DNA of 64,000 bases from Carnegiea gigantea (taxonomy: Eukaryota > Streptophyta > Magnoliopsida > Caryophyllales > Cactaceae). Numbering within the stretch: the first letter of the stretch is position 1; each line of letters begins with the position of its first letter. A program made the position numbers and the translations under genes. The notes below the pieces were generated by a model. The model had not been told where the DNA came from. It saw only the letters and a list, made by a program, of their open reading frames with translations, and ran no database searches. The stretch is taken from NCBI GenBank assembly GCA_029747015.1, contig JAKOGI010000435.1, positions 299,501 to 363,500 on the forward strand, given 5' to 3'. Below are positions 33,549 through 46,509 of the stretch, one piece after another.

Positions 33549-34700
33549 TATCCCAATTGTATTGAGCTAATTTGGAAAGAAGATTTCAATAATTATTTTC
33601 TATGCTTCATTGAGTTTCTATAATCAATTTTGTTGTAATTTGAAATTCAAAACGTTGAGCTATTAGAGGTAGTGATTTTCAGGGGGTAAATGGGCGGGAG
33701 TGAATATGGTGCAAGTGTACGTTTGAAAAATACATTTGTATTATATTATTAGATTTTGTTATGATTTGAAATTCAAAAAATTGAGGTATTAAAGGAAATG
33801 ATTTTCAAGGGGGGTAAATGGGTGAGAGTGAATATGATGCGAGTGCACATATGAAAAATACATTCGAATTATTTTATTAGATATGTAATTTTATGAAAAC
33901 AAAATATATGAAATTTCAAGGGGCTTCAATAAGAAATTAATTATAGCGAGAAATGCCTCTACTATATTAATTTTACTAAAATATCTATAAAAGGAAATAA
34001 ACTTTCATTACTTTTAATGTAAGAAAATAATTATTATCATTTTTCAAAACTAAATTATTGCATGTCTAATTTATATATTGTATACATGGGGCTCAAAAGA
34101 TAAAGTTTTAAACTCTAGTTAACTTTATGTGGCAAATTATTGAGATTTAATAACTCCTAATCTAATGATAAGTCAACTCTTAAAGTCTTTAAATCAAAAT
34201 GAATAATAAATTTATAAAATATGGCTATTATTAATAATTTAAAGTTATATGACTTTCAATATGCTTTTACTCCATTTAGTAAAATTAATATAGAGAAATT
34301 ATTCTCAAAAAATTAGCCACAAACACCATCAAAAAATGTGATATTTAGCATGATTTCACTACCAACAATACTATTATATGATTACAAACATATTATTATA
34401 AATGTACTAATTTTTCCCATTAGAATGATGAGAGCATATTTCCACATTTCAATATGAGAGCATATTTCCACATTTTAATGTAACTTTTTACAGCTTCCAT
34501 TTGACTATTGTGGCTAACTCCCCAGAACAATTAAAATTAGAATATACTCAAAATCTTTTCATGCGGCTTGTGAAAACTAGTTATACATACAAACATATTC
34601 TTCTGTATTCTAGTTACCTGAAGTGTGTTATAGTTATAAAGCACTACGTTACAAAGCAAGCAATTCTTTAATATAAATGCACTTCATTGTTAAAATTTAA
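33549..34700. other. Unassigned AT-rich sequence
   Basis: No gene. It holds the 126-bp tandem duplication described separately. AT-rich sequence up to about 34700 precedes the probable Tat LTR. Confidence 0.45.
33630..33880. repeat. 126-bp tandem duplication
   Basis: Two adjacent copies share TTTGAAATTCAAAA, ATGATTTTCA-GGGG and GAGTGAATATG blocks, with a period of 126 bp (33641 versus 33767). The identity is about 80% by eye, so it is old. Confidence 0.8.
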
Positions 34701-35643
34701 CCCGCCTCAAACTATTGTGTATTAATTTTTTTAACCTTGGCCGGAGTAATTTCCATAAAAATGGAAATTTTAATAGAGTAATTATTTTCATAAACATGGC
34801 TATGGAAATCTATTCTTGAATTGTGCCTAAATAATAATTAATTATCTTGATAATTAGTTATTGCTATGCACCTTTTAGTAAATAACTAATTTAATTAATT
34901 ATTTGTAAAGAGATATAGCTTAGTTTGGCCAATTAACTAACTCACGCATTTTGAAATAAATAAGAAAAGCATGTGTCTTTGTTGAAGAGGCATGATGAAC
35001 TCCATAAATGTGGAGCACCTTGGCATGCATCGATATGCCTTGATGGGCATTGTACAAGAAAATAATAATAATTCAACCAATTACAAATTGTCACATGTCA
35101 AGTTATAAGTTTGGTGGCGCTTGGTCAAAATTAAATGCGGCTAAAATTCAACCAATTAAAGGCAGCCACTTGTTATTAATGACGTAGGAATTAATAATTA
35201 TTTGCTTTTATTTAAAAAATAAGGAAATAATTATTGGGTCTAAGCCCAAAGCTTGGCTATAACACTAACAGGCGGAGCCTATAAATAGGGGTTCTTCCTC
35301 CTCATTTGACACATTCAACATTTGCAGAATTCAGAGCCTCTGACTACAAGCAACATCCATCTACCAAGCGAGAATGATCAAAACATGTGAGCTTCAGAGT
35401 TAGCAATAACTACTTGGAGATCGAAATCAAGAATCATTTTAGAGTTCTTCAACTGATTTTGCATCAACTGAGATTAAACAGCCATGCCCTCGAATCAATT
35501 CAAGCCAGTAAGAGATTGAATCAGAAGACTATTTCGTTGGATTCAATTCAGAGATTGTACCTACACATACTATATCAGTACAAAATTTAATTTGTTTCTC
35601 AATTTCTTGTCTAATTTACTTTAGGCTTGAAATTTGTGTTTAC
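34700..35643 (+). mobile_element. Probable 5' LTR of the Tat-like gypsy element
   Basis: A strong promoter-like CCTATAAATAGGG lies at 35277-35289. It is followed by about 350 bp ending GTGTTTACA before a leader and the gag start. A matching 3' LTR is not in the window, so the LTR start (given as 34700) is a guess and the end is approximate. The following TTTGGTGGAAC near 35658 may be the primer site. Confidence 0.45.
35277..35289 (+). promoter_or_regulatory. TATA box of the Tat-like element
   Basis: CCTATAAATAGGG is a textbook plant TATA sequence upstream of gag, in the plus orientation of the element. Confidence 0.65.
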
Positions 35644-35726
35644 AATTTTTTGTCAAGTTTGGTGGAACATCTCTACCTCTCATCTCTTTCTCCAAAGTAT
35701 AAACTCTATATTCATTCGAAGACAAT

Positions 35727-38700
35727 ATGGCCTCCAAGAATGTTATCCCTCAATTTTTAAGGAAAGCTATTCGATCTACATCTTGGGGATAAACAATTAT
35801 TAGCGGTGCATCTGGCGGCATTATGACTAGGGGTATGGCAAAAGCTAAGTTGTTACCGTAATTGCCGTAAAGCAATCAAGTGTGACTACACCATCACAAT
35901 CTTGTAAGATCAAAAACCTTAGCTCTAAGGTGGAGTCAACCAAATTGCTTCACATCCTTTGAAGTAAAAATCTATTGCTAGGTTCAACATGCTGCGAACA
36001 ATTTTGAGTGGCATGGATGAACTCCAAACCCACACCCACCCTACTTTCCATCCGTTATCCTTGAAGATAATGGCTATTTGAGTAGTCGTTTCTCTTTAGC
36101 ATCATCAAAGGGATCACTTTTCTCACACGTTGAAGCTTAATCCTTTGCCATTGTCGTCATGCCAATTATGGTGGCAGAAGCTGCTAACTTCAAATAAAAC
36201 TGATGAGCATAAGGTTGCGTCGGATAAGCTTCCAAGGAGAGTGCAAAAAAGGACGCTGAGATAGAAAAGAAGTCTCTTGAATCTTGCAACAAAGGTTCAG
36301 GCACTAAAGATTCTAATAGAGAGTCCAATCATAGTGAAGAATCTGAGGATGAGCAGAGAGAAAAGAAGAATCACTCTTTAGGCTCGATGTCTGTTGAGCA
36401 TATTCAAAACTTAATAGCAAATGCAATCAAGGCCTAGTTAGAAGGAGGGCCTCACAAGATCCACTTATGTACAAAGCCTTATACGAAGAGGATTGATACT
36501 CTTCATATGCCCCATGGCCATCAGCCTCCTAAATTCAACCATTTTGATGGCAACAGTAATCCCAAACAGCATATCATCTAATTCATTAAGACGTGCAGCA
36601 ATGTTGACACAGAGGGACACCGACTGGTGAAGCTATTTGTCCGGACTCTAAAAGGGATTATATTTGACTGGCACACAGACTTGGAGTTAGAGTCCATTAA
36701 TAGCTAGGAACAAATGGAGTAGGAGTTGCTGAATAGGCTCTACAGCACTCAACATGTTGTTCGTATGGTAGAGCTCACAAACATAACACAATTGAAGGAC
36801 ACGCCAGTTCTCGATTACATCAATCATTGGAGGTCTCTTAGTCTTAAGTGCCAGGACCGTCTGTAACAAGCTTCAGCCATTGAAACATGTGCTTAGGGCA
36901 TTGAGTGAGATTTACTTTACATCTTGTAGATGAGTAAGGCAAGAACCCTCCGGGAATTGGCGATGAAGGCTCATGATATGGCAATGACAACTGCAAGTAA
37001 TCATAGCAGGTCTTCTTCCTCATATGATTCTAGAAAGGAAAAGAGTGAATTCAAGAAGAATCTCAAGTCATCAAAGTCTTCAAACAAAGACTTCGTGGTT
37101 GTTCTAACTAGGGAGCCGATTCGATCTTTGGAAAGGCCAACTATGAAAACAAGAAAGGAGGGTTCTATAAGGATACCGGAAAGAAGCGTCCTATATTAAA
37201 GGAGCTGTAGAAGAAGAAATATCCATTTCCTGAATCAAACTTATCAGGAATGCTTGATGATCTCCTTGAAAAGGGGATTATTGAACTTCCAGAGTCAAAA
37301 TGGGCAGAAGAAGCTGGAAGGGATACCAACCCAAAATATTATCAGTATCACAGGGTGATTAGTCACCCTCTTGAGAATTGCATCATGCTCAAGAAGTGCA
37401 TTATGTAACTTGCTAGGGATGTGAAGATAATATTAGATTTGGATAAAACTACCGTGACAAATCATATTTCCACACAGTGGGAGTGTTCTTCATCACCCTG
37501 GCAGCAAAAAAAACTCCACCTCATGGTATAGTAAACGCTAAATTAATTTCCTCCCAAGGTGAGAAATTAATTACAGTTTAATTTTCAAAGTTTGGAGCCT
37601 ATTATAGTTCTAATGGCATTCCAAGGCCCATTGATAGAGATCCATCTTCTTGTGGATGCCTCTAAAGAAGCTGATGAAGTTAAAGTGGGATGGACTCTTG
37701 GTACTCAATGAAGGCTAAGGAAGCAAAATCACGTTCAGCCACCATCTCTTCGCCGTAGAAAGAGGCAATGCAAGAAGAAGAGCCCTCATCATTCAAGAAG
37801 GAAGAAGAAGTCCAAGAACATTAGAGGGCCTGAAATTCAATCCATTAACCTACTCGAGTAGGAGCCACATGTTCCTATCACACTGGAGCTTGAAGAAGAT
37901 GAAGACGAGGGGATTAACAGACAAGAGAACTCTCCAAAAGTAGCTGACAAGAGCTTGACTATTCTAACAGCTTTGCCAACTCGCATAGACTATAGACAAA
38001 TCTTTTATTTGCCTGATGAGATGCACTAACATCTTGTTACAGCGTTACAACACCCTGAACTTTATGCTTACAAAGTCAAGGATATAGGGGATCAACAGAA
38101 AGCTCTGTTCAGTGTGCCTCTTGCAACACCATAGTCACTTTCACTGTTGTTGACTTATTATTAGGATCCAAGCCTCACAATCATCCTTTATTTATGACTG
38201 GCTGCATTATGGAGCAAAAGGTTAAGCATATCCTTGTGGATGAAGGACCAGCCATCAACATCATGTCCAAGTTTAGGTATCACAGTGGAAGAACTTTGTA
38301 AGAGTCAAATGATGATTCAAGGTTCAACCTTGAAGGCCAGCGTGTAATTGGCATGATCTGTGTTGAAATGATGATGGAAGACTTGTCAACATCCTCAAGC
38401 TTCCATGTAATCGATGCTAAGACTTCCTATAAGTTATTACTTGGGTGACTGTGACTTCACCAATATGGGATTGTCACTTCCACTCTACATGAATGCTTCA
38501 AGTACTATTGAGATGAAGAAAATAAATAAATAGGAATGTCAAGCCATTCACTACATTGAAGTCTTACTTTACAGACGCAAGGTTCTTCGAAGAAAGTGCT
38601 GCACCTAAGGAAACCATGCCGTCAACCATTTCTTCTACAGGCAAAGATGATGCAAAGCATGCTCTTCAAGCAACAAAAGATGATGCTCCTAAGTAACAAC

Positions 38701-40025
38701 GTGAGAAAGAAGCAAGTAAGCAGGGAAACACAACTTTTCCTATTAAATAAGTTGTTAAATGAGTTGCTGGTTTAATGGGCTCAATGCCACCAGTCTAAAG
38801 GTACATACTTAGGTCTCGTCGTAAGGAGGATGAATCTCCCTTTAGCGGGCGCATGAGCAAAAGCATCGAGACGAAAGCTAGTAAAAAGGATGATGGACGA
38901 TTAATAATCACCCTAAAAGGGAGTGTAATGGTTCTAAAACTTAAGATGTGACAGGCCAAGGTGAGTAAACCTCCTCTTTCTAGGTTTTTCATTACTTCTA
39001 AGGAAGGCGATGACTTGCTAAGTCCATTAACTAAAGAGGGATTTGATCTAAATGTATACAAGCTTATGGAAAGAGCTAGTTATGACTTTTAAAACCCAAC
39101 TACCTTAGGAAAGGTAGTCGAAGCTAAGCCTCATGGTCTTACTGAAACTCAGAGAAATTCAAGAGCAGGGAGGTTTCGTAGGCATCTCTAAAGTTGGACT
39201 TAGTTCATGCTACCACTACCAGTCAGAATCTCAGGGTGACAAAAGGACATAAAGTTGGTGGTTCAGTATATCTCGCCTTAAAAGGTAGATGAGAGCAACG
39301 ATGAAAATGCTCTGCAAAACCCAAAGCCCTCTGTGTTTGATAAGCTACAATCATCCACTTCAAAAAAACGCCTATCAGTTTTCACACATATAGGGGAAGG
39401 GAAAGATCACAAAATCTCTACTTTCAACAGAATCAAAAATGGTCCCCAGCCATTGCCTTCAGTTTTACCAGTATAAAAATTAGTGAAAAGTCTTCAAAAT
39501 CAAAATTTCAGCAGGAGAAATGCTTTTTTACTCTATCCCTTTTTTGTTGACCAGTGAAGACCATATTACCCTGTTTTACTCTTAATGAATTGTCCATCTT
39601 AACATCTAGATTGGAGAAATGCTTCATACAAGAAGGTACAGAGCTCTGAACTTCATTTATCACCCCTAAGTAGCTAAATGCAGTAATGAAGTTCAGAGCT
39701 CTATCCCTTCTCGTATGAAGCATTTCTCTAATCTAGATGTTAAGATGGACAATTCATTAAGAGTAAAAAAGCATACTATGGTCTTCACTGGTCAACAAAA
39801 AAGCTCTGACTCTACTAAAGAATGAATGTGATAACTTAGACTCATAGATAGAGCTGGGAGAAATGCCTGAGAATCTCAAAGACATGAGGTAAAGTATAAT
39901 TGATGATTTAAAGAAGTTAAATCTTGGAACCAGTAGAAAGCCTTGCCCAAGCTATGTGAGCGCATTACTCACACACAAAGAGGAAAAAGTGTACTTTGAT
40001 CTCCTGCCAAAGTACAAGAACATGT
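35727..40025 (+). pseudogene. Tat-lineage gypsy gag-protease and 5' part of pol, disrupted
   Basis: ATG 35727 opens with MASKNVIPQFLRKA and soon meets stops. Typical gag blocks follow: PPKFNHFDGNSNPKQHI (about 36525), KLFVRTLKGIIFDWH, and LRELAMKAHDMA (about 36945). The linker has MLDDLLEKGIIELPESK and YYQYHRVISHPLENC. In the protease, DEG replaces the catalytic D(S/T)G or DGG (HILVDEGPAINIM, about 38235), followed by SFHVIDAKTSYKLLLG. After that, GFDLNVYKLMERASYDF (about 39040) and the LPKYKNMF block lead into reverse transcriptase. It ends at 40025, where element Y is inserted. Lengths and order match the Tat/Ogre lineage. Dozens of stops and several indels show long decay. Confidence 0.85.
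39536..39806. repeat. Inverted duplication (hairpin) inside Tat pol
   Basis: A left arm of about 118 bp (39541-39658) is the inverse of the right arm (39683-39803) at roughly 90% identity, with a loop of about 25 bp. The right arm reads sensibly in the pol direction (SNLDVKMDNSLRVKKHTMVF), so it is the original. The left arm is an inverted copy inserted just upstream. Transcripts would fold into a stem of over 100 bp. Confidence 0.85.
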
Positions 40026-41480
40026 TGTTGTTGATTTTCACAAGTATACGGTTTATCATTGTAATACTTCAGATGTCGATCCACAGAGATGGTTGTACAG
40101 TTAGGTTACCAAAAATTCTAAACTAATTTAAGACTAAATAAACAATATTAATTCATGGAATTTGTGAGCTTTAATTTGCAAAGGCCTCAAACCAAAATAC
40201 GATCAAGAACCAAACTGCAAATAGTTTTAACCCACTAACACTTAGCTATAATTTTTCTTGGCGCCCAGAATGCATTCACCACAGCAGAAGTAGAGGACGA
40301 CAAGCAAGCATTTGAATTGAACCAACATTCAACCTGATACTTGAACGAATCAGGGCAAGGGGCAAAGCAACCAAAATTTGAGCTGAGGAAGAATAAAATA
40401 GCAGAACCATTCGGAGATTAAATCCAAAAGCTTGTAATTTCAATAATGATATCCAAACTTCATCTTAAAAAAGTAGAAATCCGAATTCCAGAACCCAATT
40501 TACTAATTTGAGATGAGATTTCAAGAACCAGATCTAGAACTAAAAAATAAAAAATGAAAAGTTGAATCTGGAAGTCTAACTATGCTACTCGCTGCTCTAA
40601 TCTCTTCTCTTCTCTGCTCCCCTTTTGTCATGCTCTATTCATTTTTGAAGCCAACCCAAAATTGAGCCTTTTCACCTCCCTTCAATAACTGCTCCCATTG
40701 AAGCCACTTTAACTGCAAATCCTTGATAGAGATGACGATAATGATGGAACTAATGGGTAACAGTTATAATTAATGGTTAATGATGAAAGAAGAGATAGAA
40801 TTGAAAGAAGGATTATGGAAGATTAAGAAAGAAGAAGAAGAGGAAGAGCAACAGTGGTGGCCCTCTGTGAGTTAGAGAGAAAGAGATGAAGATAGAGTGA
40901 ATGAGGAGAGAGAGAGGAGGTAAAACGATTGAGAGGGGGAGATGAAGGACGTCGCTATGCTCTGTTTTTGCACCCTCTAGTTTTCGATTCTGCCAGTAAG
41001 GGGAAATGTCAAGGAAGAAGAAAGGAGAAGAGTTGGGGGGGGGAGGAAGACAGACCTAGATCACATGCAAGGGGCGTGACAAATTAATGGAATGGAGAAG
41101 GTAGGCCGGTTGGGGCGCTGAACGCTGGACCGGGAAAGGAGGACAAAACATTGGGCCCGACCCAAAGAGGGAAGAAGAAAGGAAAAGAAGAGAGGGAGGG
41201 AAAGGGCGGTTTGGGCTGGGATAATCGCGCCGTGAACAAGAAAAAAACAGGGCCTTGTTGCTGGAGTGTCTGGACTAGGCTCGTGACTGTGCTTCCTTCT
41301 ATTGTTTTCATTTCCCACTTGATCCAATATCAAGCAAATTGAACATCTTATTCAATTTTTCCAACTCTTCCATATTCCTACAAAATGAAAAAAAACATAT
41401 TAAAAGTTTAATTAACAATTTATTTCGAGCGATTATTAAGTAATAGAAGGGCATAAAATGTCATAATTTATGGTTTAACA
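40026..41480 (-). repeat. Left (3') LTR of Y
   Basis: 1455 bp, plus-strand start TGTTGTTGATTTTC and end GGTTTAACA. About 155 bp (roughly 40811-40966, a purine-rich GAAGAAGAAGAGG and GAGAGAGAGGAGG stretch) are missing from the right LTR. The ORFs at 41061-41342 lie inside it and are not genes. Confidence 0.88.
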
Positions 41481-42959
41481 AATACCCTCACACATAAGTT
41501 TTGCTCATCCTTGAGTAAAATAAAATTAAAAATCCTAGAAAAGGAAAAAAAATAAAATAAAATCCTAACTCACTTTCGTAGGAATTATGATTGCACTTAG
41601 CACGAGCAACTAACCCTTTCAACCCCTAGGTTACCCCTAGTGGACGAAGAAGGTCTTGTGAGGGTTTGCAGAAGATGTATCCACAAAATCTACCAAAGAA
41701 AATGAAAAAGGAAAAGAAAGATAGAAACAGAAAAATAGTTTGAATTTGTAAACATAAATATACAAGCTGGGAGAAGACTGTGCACATTCTAACTAACCAA
41801 ATCACCCATGTAGCAAAGATATTAGTCTGCATATAAATAGAATGTATTCATCAAAGCTCTCTACCCTATGGATGACATCAAAGCACTAACTTTCACACCA
41901 CTGTACATCAAAACTTTGATTCCATCCCAGTGCTCGTGTGTAAGTACATCATTATCCTAGGGCTTAGGTTCATCAAAATCAAACTCAATGCCACTTGACT
42001 GACACAAACTTCATTATTGACATATTAATATAGGAAGCAAGCTTTCCCGGTAGCAGTATTGCCTCAAAGGGTAATACCCAATAGCATATGGCTCAAAGGG
42101 TAGCGTATGCCTCGAAAGGATATTTGTCATTCCGAATTTCATTTTTCCTCTTTTCTCCTTTTCTTTCTCATTTTTTTTGTTTTTTTTTATATAGAATGCA
42201 AACAAAAGACCAAAGTAATCGTGTCAAAGAAAAGTGCAAGAGCCAATCATGGAAGACTAAGACCATAAGATAATAATGCTGGCATAAATAAGGATTGCAT
42301 TACACATCGATAATGAATAATTGGGATTAGAATTAGGGCTTAGAATGACACACTGAGGATGGATATCTATCATGCACATCACACTTACATACAAGCTAAA
42401 AATCAAAGCACAAGGGGTTTAAGCTAATCAGAATAGCATGGCGCTTCCCCAAAAACAAAACAGAAATCTTTTTGAATTTTCAAAGTTTTTCAATTTTTAT
42501 TCTGTTTTTTTTCAATTTTTCAAACTTTTTCAAAGTTTCCTACCCCCATGCCTAAATCTCGCAATGTCCTCATCGGGAGTGAAAAGAAACATAAAATACA
42601 ACCACAAAGAAAAATAAATATACAAAAGGAAAAGGAAACTCAAAAGAAAGAAAAAGAGAAGACTCGAAAACTCAAAAATAAAACGACAAAAATAAAACAA
42701 AGCAACAAATATATACAAATGAAAACAAAATAAAAGGAGGAGATAAAGAGGAACGTGTATACCTGGTCAAGTGTTGAATTACACCAAAGCTATAACCTCC
42801 AGAAATTCGTGTAAATAGAGGCCTATGGAGCATCAGCCACTCCATATCAAGCTGAAAACTGCCACTTAAATCAAAACCCATTAGCACGTGAAATAGCTTA
42901 TCAAATAGGCAAGAACGACTCTCAATTAGATTTTGACAATGAAAATGAAAGAGTTGATG
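41481..42959 (-). other. 3' untranslated part of element Y
   Basis: 1.5 kb with no credible ORF. It contains the block GGAGCATCAGCCACTCCA (42827-42844), shared with C and nearly so with Z, and an AGCAGTATTGCCTCAAAGGG block near 42052 shared with C. The stretch next to the LTR reads, on the minus strand, CAAGGATGAGCAAAAC then GTGTGAGGGTATT, the purine tract. Confidence 0.55.
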
Positions 42960-44190
42960 CTAAAAAGTGTACATCCAATATATCAATGCAGCACAAGTAA
43001 GGGCCCGCTTTAACTTATCAAACTGTTGGGCCCAATCAGGAAATAGATGGACATACTTAACACTAGCTAGCACACAGGTCATTTGCCTAGAAATTGTGTC
43101 ATCATGAATGAGCCGTCTAGGAAACATAGTGGGTCCAAATTTCACAAGTCTCCCATTATCAGAATGTGCAGCAGTCTGGTCCAAAATAAAAGTCAGGGGC
43201 ACAAAAGTCCCAGACGTTAAATGTTCAGATTTACGAGAGTCAAAGAGGAGGTCAGTTTAGAGGGGGTCAAAAGAAAACGATTCATATTCAGTGCCTAAAC
43301 CCTCATAAAAACTTTCATTGTTATCAAACCCACAAGAAAAGGATTCAGATTGTACAAAAAGAATATCATCATTAAATTCCAATTTCGTGGGTTCATCTTC
43401 CTTCTCATATGACTCATGTGAACAAAAGGCTGACTCATCTAAATTATGATGCTCATAAGTTGTGACACTCATATCTAATTCACAATTTCTCGCAGATTCT
43501 TCCCCTTCCTCAAACTCAAAAGATTCATAAAAAGAGGTGGGTGGATCGGCAAAAACAAGGACATCCTCTGTGATGTCATTAGGTGACCTAATGTGTGGTA
43601 GGGAATTAGGGAAGTCATCCTCTTGCTCTACGCTAGGGAAAGGTATGTCTTCATTCAAGTTAGGCCGAACGAGATAAGAGGGTTCAAAATCGTCATAAAG
43701 ACTAACTATAGTTGTAGAAGATCTTAAACTAAAGTCAGACTTATGCAACTGAATATCTTCTCTACTACGACTGAAACAGCAAGAATATTCAGCAATTCTC
43801 TCTTTTATAGTCTCTACCAGTTTGTCAGTCAATTCATTTAACTTGTTTTCAATACTTGCACGTGTAGTATCAACATAATCATCAAAGAGGGCGAGTATGA
43901 ACATCACGAGAAGAAGACTCACAATACTCGCACAAAACAGGAGGCACAGAAGACTGAAATAGGTCATAGGAATCAATAAACTGATCCGGGTGGGGAGGAT
44001 GAATAGGAAAAACAGACTCACTATGAGTAGGGTATCTAAAATTCTTTTTAACTTTTTTAAACGTATAGGTCTCCCAAGCTAGTTTTTCAAAGAAATTACA
44101 TACTTCACCTTGAGTTTTACATAATAATCCTATTAAACCTCCAAGACAAACAGATTCAACATAACTCCGAAATGCAGAATTCAAATTCAT
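42960..44190 (-). pseudogene. Gag-like protein of element Y, disrupted
   Basis: From Met at 44190 the N-terminal block reads YVESVCLGGLIGLLCKTQ and NFFEKLAWETYTF, a gag-like capsid segment. It is followed by a Cys cluster, CEYCESSSRDVHTRP, in which the expected His and last Cys are replaced by Arg. A frame change near 43890 leads to YVDTTRASIENKLNELTDK, a long Glu/Asp/Ser-rich region, and a stop at 43257-43259. The same frame continues to the conserved C-terminal block LFPDWAQQFDKLKRAL and ends at 42960. The C element has the same order, so the stop at 43257 is probably premature. No catalytic domain is present. Function is inferred. Confidence 0.65.
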
Positions 44191-44265
44191 GGCGACGACC
44201 TCACAAATTTCCCATTTTTCATCAATTGGGATGATAATAATTAAGGCTAAAAAAAAAAACTCCAT

Positions 44266-45185
44266 AAAAGTTCATGCTCAAATTATGGGAAATTAAAAAC
44301 CGACATGCTTGAATTTTTTTTTCCAATTTTAAGAACTTTTCAATTTTTTTGGATTTTTAAATTTCTATTATTATTTTTTAAAGGTTTTTTTCTATTATTG
44401 AAAGAAAAAGTAAAAGGAAAAACAATAAACCAATGACTACAACCAAAACAAGGCACCTTAATAATTAAGTTAACAAAATAAACTAACAAAAAGAAAACCA
44501 TATGACCAAAAGAAAAGAAAGACCAAAAAGACTGAAACGTCAAAAAGTAACCTAATACAAAAAAATAGGACAGAAGGACAAATACAAAGCATGTACATCA
44601 TTTTCTTAAATAAAAAACCTCAAATAAAATTAAAAATAAAATTCCTAAAGTTAGAACTCTATATATAGGAAATTCGATACTATCTCTGGAAACGTAAATA
44701 TATTTGTTCTGATTTTTTTCTGTTCCCAAATAGTGCAAAAAAACACAAATAGGAAATTAATTCCAAAAATCACAGAAAACTCTACACAATTCTACAAATT
44801 CCAGAAAAATTCAAGCAACCTCTAAAAATCATGGAGAATCTAGGAAAAATATCAAAATAGACAAATTCACCACAGAAATGCCCCAAATATTTGAAACAGA
44901 TTCTAAAAATGGGAAATAAACTATAGTGGTTTATTCTTTTTGCTTTTGTGACTTTACTCTTCGTTTTTTTTTTCCTGCACAAAAACTAAACCAATTAGAA
45001 CTGTTTTTTTTCAGCGGGGAAATAATCAAGATGCATAAAAACTAAATTAACACTAAATAAGAAACAAAATCAAAATCTGATTCAAATCACAAAAACGATA
45101 AAATCCAAACAAAAATCAAGAATACGAACACGAAAATAACTCAAACAACTAAATTATGACTCGACTACGCAAGCTAATTCCACAA
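44266..45185 (-). other. 5' leader of element Y
   Basis: AT-rich, very T/C-rich on the element strand, between the primer site and the gag-like frame. The minus-strand ORFs at 44340-44543 and 44782-44982 have no recognisable motif. Confidence 0.5.
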
Positions 45186-45202
45186 TGCCACCCTTGGCAC
45201 CA
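45186..45202 (-). promoter_or_regulatory. Primer-binding site of Y
   Basis: The minus strand reads TGGTGCCAAGGGTGGCA a few bases from the LTR end. It resembles the tRNA-Asp-type site TGGCGCCGTTGCCGGGGA, but is diverged. Confidence 0.6.
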
Positions 45203-45208
45203 AAAACT

Positions 45209-46509
45209 TCTTGTTGATCTCGGCAAGTCTACGTTTTATTGTTGTAATACTTCGGATGTTGATCCATAGAGATGGTTGTGCAATTAGATTATCAAAAATT
45301 CTAAACTAATTTAAGACTAAATAAATAATATTAATTCATGAAATTTGTGAGCTCTAACTTGCAAAGGCCTCAAACCAAAATAGGATGAAGAAATAAGCTA
45401 CAAATAATTTTAGCCCACCAACACTTAGCTGTAATTTTTCTTTGTGCCCAGAATGCATTCACCATAGCAGAAGTAAGGATGGCATGCAAGCGTTTGAATC
45501 GAACCAACCTTCAACCTGATACTTGAATGAATCAGGGCAAGGAGTAAAGTAACCAAAATTCAAGCAGAGGAAGAATAAAATGGCAGAAACGTTTGTAGAT
45601 TAAATCCAAAAGCTTGTAATTTCAACAATGATATCCAAACTTCATCTAAAAAAAGTATAAATCCGAATTCCAGAACCCAATTTACTAATTTGAGATGAGA
45701 TTTCAAGAACAAGATACAGAACTCTAAAAAAACAAACAAAAAGTTGAATCTAGAAGTCTAACTATGCTACTCGCTACTCTAATCTCTTCTCTCCTCTGCT
45801 CCCCTTTTGCCGTGCTCTATTCCATTTTTGAAGCCAACCCAATATTGAGCCTTCTTACCTCCCTTCAATAACTACTCCCATTAAAGCCACTTTAACTGCA
45901 AATCCATGATAGAGATGATGACAATGATGGAACTAATGGGTAACGGTTATAATTAATGGTTAATGATGAAAGAAGAGATAGGATTGAAAGAACGGTTTTC
46001 ACACCCTTTTGTTTTCGATTCTACTAGGAAGGGGAAACGTCAAGGAAGAAGAAACAAGAAGAGTTGGGGGGAAGAAGACAGACCCAAATCACGTGCAGGG
46101 GGCATGACAAGTTAATGAAATGGAGAAGGCAGGCTGGCTAGGGTGCTGAACACTGGACCGAGAAAAGGAGGACAAAAGATTGGGCCAGGCCTAAAGAGGG
46201 AAAAAGAAAGGGAAAGAAAAGAGGGAGGGAAAGGGCGGTCTAGGCTGGGATAATCAAGCCGAAAACAAGAACAAAAAAGGGCCTTGCTGTTGGAGTGTCT
46301 GGACTAGGCTTGTGATTGGGCTTCCTTCTCTTGTTTCCATTTCCCACTTGATCCAATATCAAGCAAATTGAGCATCTTATTTAGTTTTTCTAACTCTTTC
46401 ATATTCCTACAAAATGAACAAGAATATATTAAAAGTTTAATTAACAATTTATTTCGACAAATTATTAAGTAATAGAAGGGCATGAAATGTCATAATTTAT
46501 GGTTGAACA
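45209..46509 (-). repeat. Right (5') LTR of Y
   Basis: 1301 bp, collinear with the left LTR except for the missing stretch of about 155 bp near 45990. Its inner terminal TG reads TC, a point change. Confidence 0.88.

Larger units (their letters stand above)
40026..46509 (-). mobile_element. Element Y: gag-only LTR retrotransposon, minus orientation
   Basis: It is 6484 bp, with LTRs of 1455 and 1301 bp, a perfect 5-bp target duplication, a primer site beside the right LTR, a purine tract beside the left LTR, and one gag-like frame between. There is no pol. The structure fits the class called terminal-repeat retrotransposons with a gag domain. The tRNA-Asp-like primer site suggests mobilisation by a gypsy element. 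Confidence 0.88.

Noticed and set aside
41061..41342. Overlapping ORFs of 75-90 codons
   Set aside because: They lie wholly inside the left LTR of Y, and the right LTR does not preserve them.
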